Source: Burkholderiaceae bacterium (GTDB lineage Bacteria > Pseudomonadota > Gammaproteobacteria > Burkholderiales > Burkholderiaceae). Taken from it: a stretch of 9,006 bases of DNA. Under the pieces are notes generated by a model. It had not been told where the DNA came from, made no database searches, and worked only from the letters and a program-made list of their open reading frames with translations. Of this stretch, positions 6,619 through 9,006 are shown piece by piece. The position numbers and the translations under genes were made by a program. The stretch covers positions 1 through 9,006 of the forward strand of contig JASLEM010000176.1 in the NCBI GenBank assembly GCA_030151165.1, given 5' to 3'. Every line of letters starts with the position of its first letter. Within the stretch, counting starts at the first letter, position 1.

Positions 6619-6648
6619 CGCCGCCACGACGCCAGCACGACGCCCTCG

Positions 6649-7731
6649 TCAGCCTTGCAGCGGCGGCAGCGCCATGTGCTCGAGCTGCTCGCGCAACTGC
6701 GTCGTCTGCTGGTCCCAGTACGCGGGCGTGCCGAACCACGGGAACGCGGCGGGGAAGGCCGGGTCGTCCCAGCGGTCGGCGATCCAGGCGCTGTGATGGA
6801 TCATGCGCAACGCGCGCAGCGGCTCGATCAGGCCCAGCTCGGCGGCGTTGAAGTCCATGAAGGCGCGGTAGCCGTTCAGCACGTGAAAGAGCTGGGCCTG
6901 CATCGCGTCGCGGTCGCCGGACAGCAGCATCCACAGGTCCTGCACCGCCGGGCCCATGCAGGCGTCGTCGAGGTCGACGAACAGCGGCCCGGCGAAGTCG
7001 CCTTCCTCGCGCCAGAGGATGTTGCCGGGGTGGCAGTCGCCGTGCAGGCGCAGCTGGCGCAGCGGGCCGGCGGCGTCGAAGGCGGCGCGCGCGGCGTCGA
7101 CCGACTGCCGCGCGACGCCGAGCCATGTCGCCGATTGCGCGCGCGTCAGCAGCTCGCTGCGTTCGACGCGGGCGATCGCCTGCGTGCCGTAGGTATCGCA
7201 GTCGAGCGCGCGGCGATGTTCGAAGGGCCGGCGCGCGCCGACGGTGTGCAGCCGGCCGAGCAGGCGGCCCAGCCACGCGAGCGTGTGCGGGTTCTCGAGC
7301 TCCGGCGCCCGGCCCGCGCGACGCGGCGCGACGCCGAAGCGATAGACGGGTGACGGCGTGCGGTCGTCGTCGTCCGGGTCGACCTCGGGCTGCCAGTGGC
7401 CCAGCGTCGGCGGGTCGCCGACCAGGCCCAGCGCGGGATTCGCATGCGGCGACGCGAGCACCAGCGGCGCGGCGATCGGCAGGTCGTCGGCCTCGAGCTC
7501 GCGCGCGAACGCGTGTTCCTCGAGGATCTGCGCGTCGTTCCAGCGCTTCGGCCGGTAGAACTTGGCGACGACGGCCTCGCCGCCCTCCAGCGCGGCCTGC
7601 ACCACGCGGTTCTCGTACGAGTTGAGCTGCAGCAGGCCGCCGGTGATCGGGAACCCGGACGCGGCGAGGGCGTCCAGCATCTGGTGCGGCGTGAGCCGCG
7701 CGTAGGGCGCGCGATCGGCGATGTCGGTCAT
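6649..7731 (-). CDS. srkA: Stress response kinase A (SrkA/YihE/RdoA-type Ser/Thr kinase)
   Basis: This cytoplasmic kinase has a choline-kinase-like fold; in E. coli, SrkA protects against stress-induced death, linked to MazEF and Cpx. It has 360 residues against 328 in E. coli. Seen are LNSYENRV (36-43), candidate ATP lysine K57 in VVAKFYRP, the catalytic loop LHGDCHPGNILW with D232 and N237, the metal-binding FVDLDDACMGPAVQDLWMLL (251-270), and the family's C-terminal stretches EPLRALRMIHHSAWIADRW and FPWFGTPAYW. Between about 93 and 145 it carries extra sequence with an acidic DPDDDD run where E. coli has a shorter segment. The gene follows the GNAT gene by 37 bp on the same strand and is likely cotranscribed. 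The start ATG at 7731 has no clear ribosome binding site and directly follows a 9-bp hairpin. It converges on the regulator gene with only 30 bp between them. Confidence 0.93.
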   Translation of the reverse strand: MTDIADRAPYARLTPHQMLDALAASGFPITGGLLQLNSYENRVVQAALEGGEAVVAKFYRPKRWNDAQILEEHAFARELEADDLPIAAPLVLASPHANPALGLVGDPPTLGHWQPEVDPDDDDRTPSPVYRFGVAPRRAGRAPELENPHTLAWLGRLLGRLHTVGARRPFEHRRALDCDTYGTQAIARVERSELLTRAQSATWLGVARQSVDAARAAFDAAGPLRQLRLHGDCHPGNILWREEGDFAGPLFVDLDDACMGPAVQDLWMLLSGDRDAMQAQLFHVLNGYRAFMDFNAAELGLIEPLRALRMIHHSAWIADRWDDPAFPAAFPWFGTPAYWDQQTTQLREQLEHMALPPLQG

Positions 7732-7757
7732 CGGCGCATGGTACGCGGCATGCGCCG
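7732..7757 (-). repeat. Perfect 9-bp inverted repeat abutting the srkA start codon
   Basis: CGGCGCATG at 7732-7740 and CATGCGCCG at 7749-7757 are exact reverse complements with an 8-nt loop. In the minus-strand mRNA the stem ends at the base before the srkA ATG, where a ribosome binding site should be. It could limit srkA translation, mark an RNA-processing site between the two cistrons, or act as an attenuator. No T-run follows. Confidence 0.6.
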
Positions 7758-7768
7758 CGGGCCGCCGT

Positions 7769-8536
7769 TCAGTGGTTCTTGTCGCCGGGGCGCAGCGCGG
7801 AGGCGCCGATGTCCAGCAGGGTGTCCATGTGCCGCGCGCCCTGCTTGAACTGGTAGTCGAGCTCGCCGATCTGCTGCTCGACCATGCCGGCCACGAGGGA
7901 GCCGAAGTTCTCGGGCGGCAGCTTCAGCGTTGCCTCGGAGTCGCCGCCGGAATGCTCGACGACCGCGCCCGCGTTGCGGACGATCTTGAGCATCGCCGCG
8001 TTCTCGGCCAACGCGTGGATCACGATGGTGTCGACGCGGCGGTTGCGCGCGCGCAGCACCGCGTGGTCGAACAGGCGCGCGCCGAGGCCGCGCCCGCGAC
8101 CGCGCACGGCGACCGAGACGCCGAATTCGGCCGCGCTCGGACGCTCGGGGTTCGACTCGACCGACGGCTCGTAGGCGAGGTGCGCCAGCGCGATCAGGTC
8201 GAGGCGGCGGTTGAAGACGCCGAAGATCTCGTCGCGCTCGAAGGCGATGCGCTCGACGTAGCGGCGAATCTGGTCGTCGGCGGCGGCGTAGCCGAAGCGC
8301 AGGTAGCGGTCGTTCATGTCCAGCGCCAGCAGGTGCGCCAGGATGCGCGGGCGGTGGCGCTCCGACAGCGAGCGGATCGGCACCCAGCCGAACGCGCGCG
8401 GGCGCTGGGCCGGCGCCGGCAGGGTGTCCGGGGACGACGGGTCGAACCGGGTGGCGGTCGATTTGTCCATGGCTGCGCTCGTGCTGGTGTGCGGGGTGGC
8501 CGGAACTGCGGCCGGGGTGTCGCCGTGAGGGATCAT
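7769..8536 (-). CDS. GNAT-family N-acetyltransferase
   Basis: This predicted acetyl-CoA-dependent acetyltransferase has 255 residues; its substrate is unknown. The first 45 or so residues are Ala/Pro/Ser/Thr-rich and probably disordered. The GNAT fold follows, with the N-terminal DRYLRFGYAAADDQIRRYV (76-94), the central strand EFGVSVAV, the acetyl-CoA pyrophosphate loop RGRGRGLGARL (145-155) and the ENAAMLKIVRNAG segment (178-190) typical of GNAT motif B. A C-terminal helical tail (about 208-245) extends past the usual core. ATG8536 is supported by GAGGGA about 7 nt upstream. An internal ATG at 8470, which would remove most of the disordered region, has no such site. The gene lies 37 bp upstream of srkA, and it diverges from rplM across a 343-bp gap. 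Confidence 0.88.
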   Translation of the reverse strand: MIPHGDTPAAVPATPHTSTSAAMDKSTATRFDPSSPDTLPAPAQRPRAFGWVPIRSLSERHRPRILAHLLALDMNDRYLRFGYAAADDQIRRYVERIAFERDEIFGVFNRRLDLIALAHLAYEPSVESNPERPSAAEFGVSVAVRGRGRGLGARLFDHAVLRARNRRVDTIVIHALAENAAMLKIVRNAGAVVEHSGGDSEATLKLPPENFGSLVAGMVEQQIGELDYQFKQGARHMDTLLDIGASALRPGDKNH

Positions 8537-8679
8537 GACGCGGTCCCTCGGTATTTACCCAGGAGACTGTACACGGAATGGACGAGGCGTGTCGGCGGGC
8601 ATGGTGCATTGCAGCATGCCATTTCCGGGGATCGACCCGCGCGTGGCCGCCGCGATGGATGGTGCTTGCCGGGATTTTG

Positions 8680-8688
8680 TGCGATACT
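8680..8688 (+). promoter_or_regulatory. Candidate extended -10 promoter element for rplM
   Basis: TGC-GATACT matches the TGn extended -10 and four of six bases of TATAAT, including the key A2 and T6. No matching -35 was found, so the call is weak. Confidence 0.3.
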
Positions 8689-8725
8689 CGTGGGCTTCCC
8701 GTTTTGCGGCGGGGTGATGGCGTCT

Positions 8726-8754
8726 TGCCTGTTCCGGTCTCCGGAGCGTCGGCA
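8726..8754 (+). repeat. Stem-loop in the predicted rplM leader
   Basis: TCCGG-TCT-CCGGA (8733-8745) forms a perfect core that extends outward through G-U and G-C pairs and an outer TGCC/GGCA pairing (8726-8729 with 8751-8754). Ribosomal protein mRNAs are often autoregulated through leader structures, but this does not match a leader family I can name. Confidence 0.35.
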
Positions 8755-8802
8755 GGGTCGCAGAAGATGCCGGGTTCGCACAGTTCCGAGAGGTTGCCAT
8801 TC

Positions 8803-8883
8803 ATGAGCAGCGCCGAGGATCCATCGAACGGCCCGGAGCCATCGTACAGCCGCGTTACCTCTCCAAAAAGAGAACACTCATGA
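8803..8883 (+). CDS. Possible 26-codon leader ORF coupled to rplM
   Basis: ATG8803 opens a 26-residue frame ([18 protein letters not shown]...) that ends in TGA at 8881-8883. This overlaps the rplM start as ATGA. GAGAGG lies about 9 nt before its ATG, at least as good a ribosome binding site as the one directly before rplM. The peptide is hydrophilic with no known domain. It may be a translated leader coupling ribosomes into rplM, or a chance frame in high-GC DNA. Confidence 0.3.
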   Translation: MSSAEDPSNGPEPSYSRVTSPKREHS

Positions 8884-9006
8884 AGACCTTCAGCGCCAAG
8901 CCGGCCGAAGTGGTGCACGAGTGGTTTGTGATCGACGCCACCGACAAGGTGCTCGGACGTGTTGCCAGTGAAGTGGCACTCCGACTGCGCGGCAAGCACA
9001 AGCCCA
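8880..9006 (+). CDS. rplM: 50S ribosomal protein L13, N-terminal part, cut by window end
   Basis: The first 42 codons of the large-subunit protein L13 are visible. They read [20 protein letters not shown] followed by [22 protein letters not shown], the conserved L13 start (E. coli [20 protein letters not shown], then GRLATELARRLRGKHK). L13 binds 23S rRNA early in 50S assembly and in proteobacteria is normally followed by rpsI (S9), which would lie beyond the window. The ATG is preceded by a weak AAGAGA site. The [11 protein letters not shown] wording leans towards betaproteobacteria. The gene is intact up to the edge. Confidence 0.97.
   Translation, partial: MKTFSAKPAEVVHEWFVIDATDKVLGRVASEVALRLRGKHKP

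Larger units (their letters stand above)
8537..8879. promoter_or_regulatory. Divergent intergenic region between the GNAT gene and rplM
   Basis: This stretch must contain the rplM promoter and leader, and the GNAT promoter. A possible extended -10 element (TGC followed by GATACT) lies at 8680-8688 on the plus strand, without a good -35 at 17 bp; it would give a leader of about 185 nt. A hairpin is predicted at 8726-8754. A possible small ORF occupies 8803-8883. The part from 8540 to 8660 shows nothing convincing. Confidence 0.4.

Noticed and set aside
6625..6644. Direct repeat of CACGACGCC between the regulator and srkA
   Set aside because: Two copies of nine bases in a 30-bp high-GC gap are easily due to chance; no terminator structure with a T-run is present.
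6655..7353. Plus-strand open frame opposite srkA
   Set aside because: It is antisense to well-conserved SrkA motifs and has no features of its own.
8578..8802. Larger open frame upstream of the rplM leader ORF, starting at ATG8578
   Set aside because: The added part has no good ribosome site, runs through the likely rplM promoter and has non-coding-like composition; only the last 26 codons are worth considering.

Overview
The window comes from a high-GC proteobacterial chromosome. The truncated L13 start at the right edge, the Lif-dependent lipase, the SrkA-type kinase and the VgrG tail with a DUF2345 domain all fit a Burkholderiales-like betaproteobacterium. A Lysobacter-like Xanthomonadales host cannot be excluded by reading alone. 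No RNA gene, CRISPR array or insertion sequence was seen.

Left part (1-3520, plus strand): the 3' end of a type VI secretion (T6SS) spike gene, vgrG, is followed by a 767-residue protein. This protein joins an N-terminal M23/LytM-like domain to a C-terminal GH19/lysozyme-like domain, the layout of a cell-wall-degrading T6SS cargo effector. A 209-residue protein with a signal peptide follows at once. Its GTG start lies one base past the effector stop, and it is the likely periplasmic immunity protein. This block is visibly less GC-rich than its flanks and looks like an exchangeable effector-immunity cassette.

Middle (3521-5522, minus strand): after a 93-bp convergent gap packed with inverted repeats comes a lipase operon, lipA then lipB. 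They encode a secreted triacylglycerol lipase resembling the Pseudomonas aeruginosa type (family I.1) and its membrane-anchored foldase (Lif), separated by one base. The foldase should fold the lipase in the periplasm before type II secretion. A 328-bp divergent region with two GC-rich hairpins separates lipA from a plus-strand Crp/Fnr-family regulator (5851-6618), whose cAMP-contact positions are not conserved.

Right part (6649-9006): on the minus strand, a GNAT acetyltransferase gene is followed by srkA (stress response kinase A), probably as one operon. A perfect 9-bp hairpin abuts the srkA start codon. Divergent to these, rplM (ribosomal protein L13) begins at 8880 and runs off the window. 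It is preceded by a possible 26-codon leader ORF whose stop overlaps the rplM start (ATGA).

The strongest candidates for something new are the unusual bifunctional T6SS effector with altered M23 active-site residues, its Cys-rich immunity partner, the leader ORF coupled to rplM, and the start-codon hairpin of srkA.
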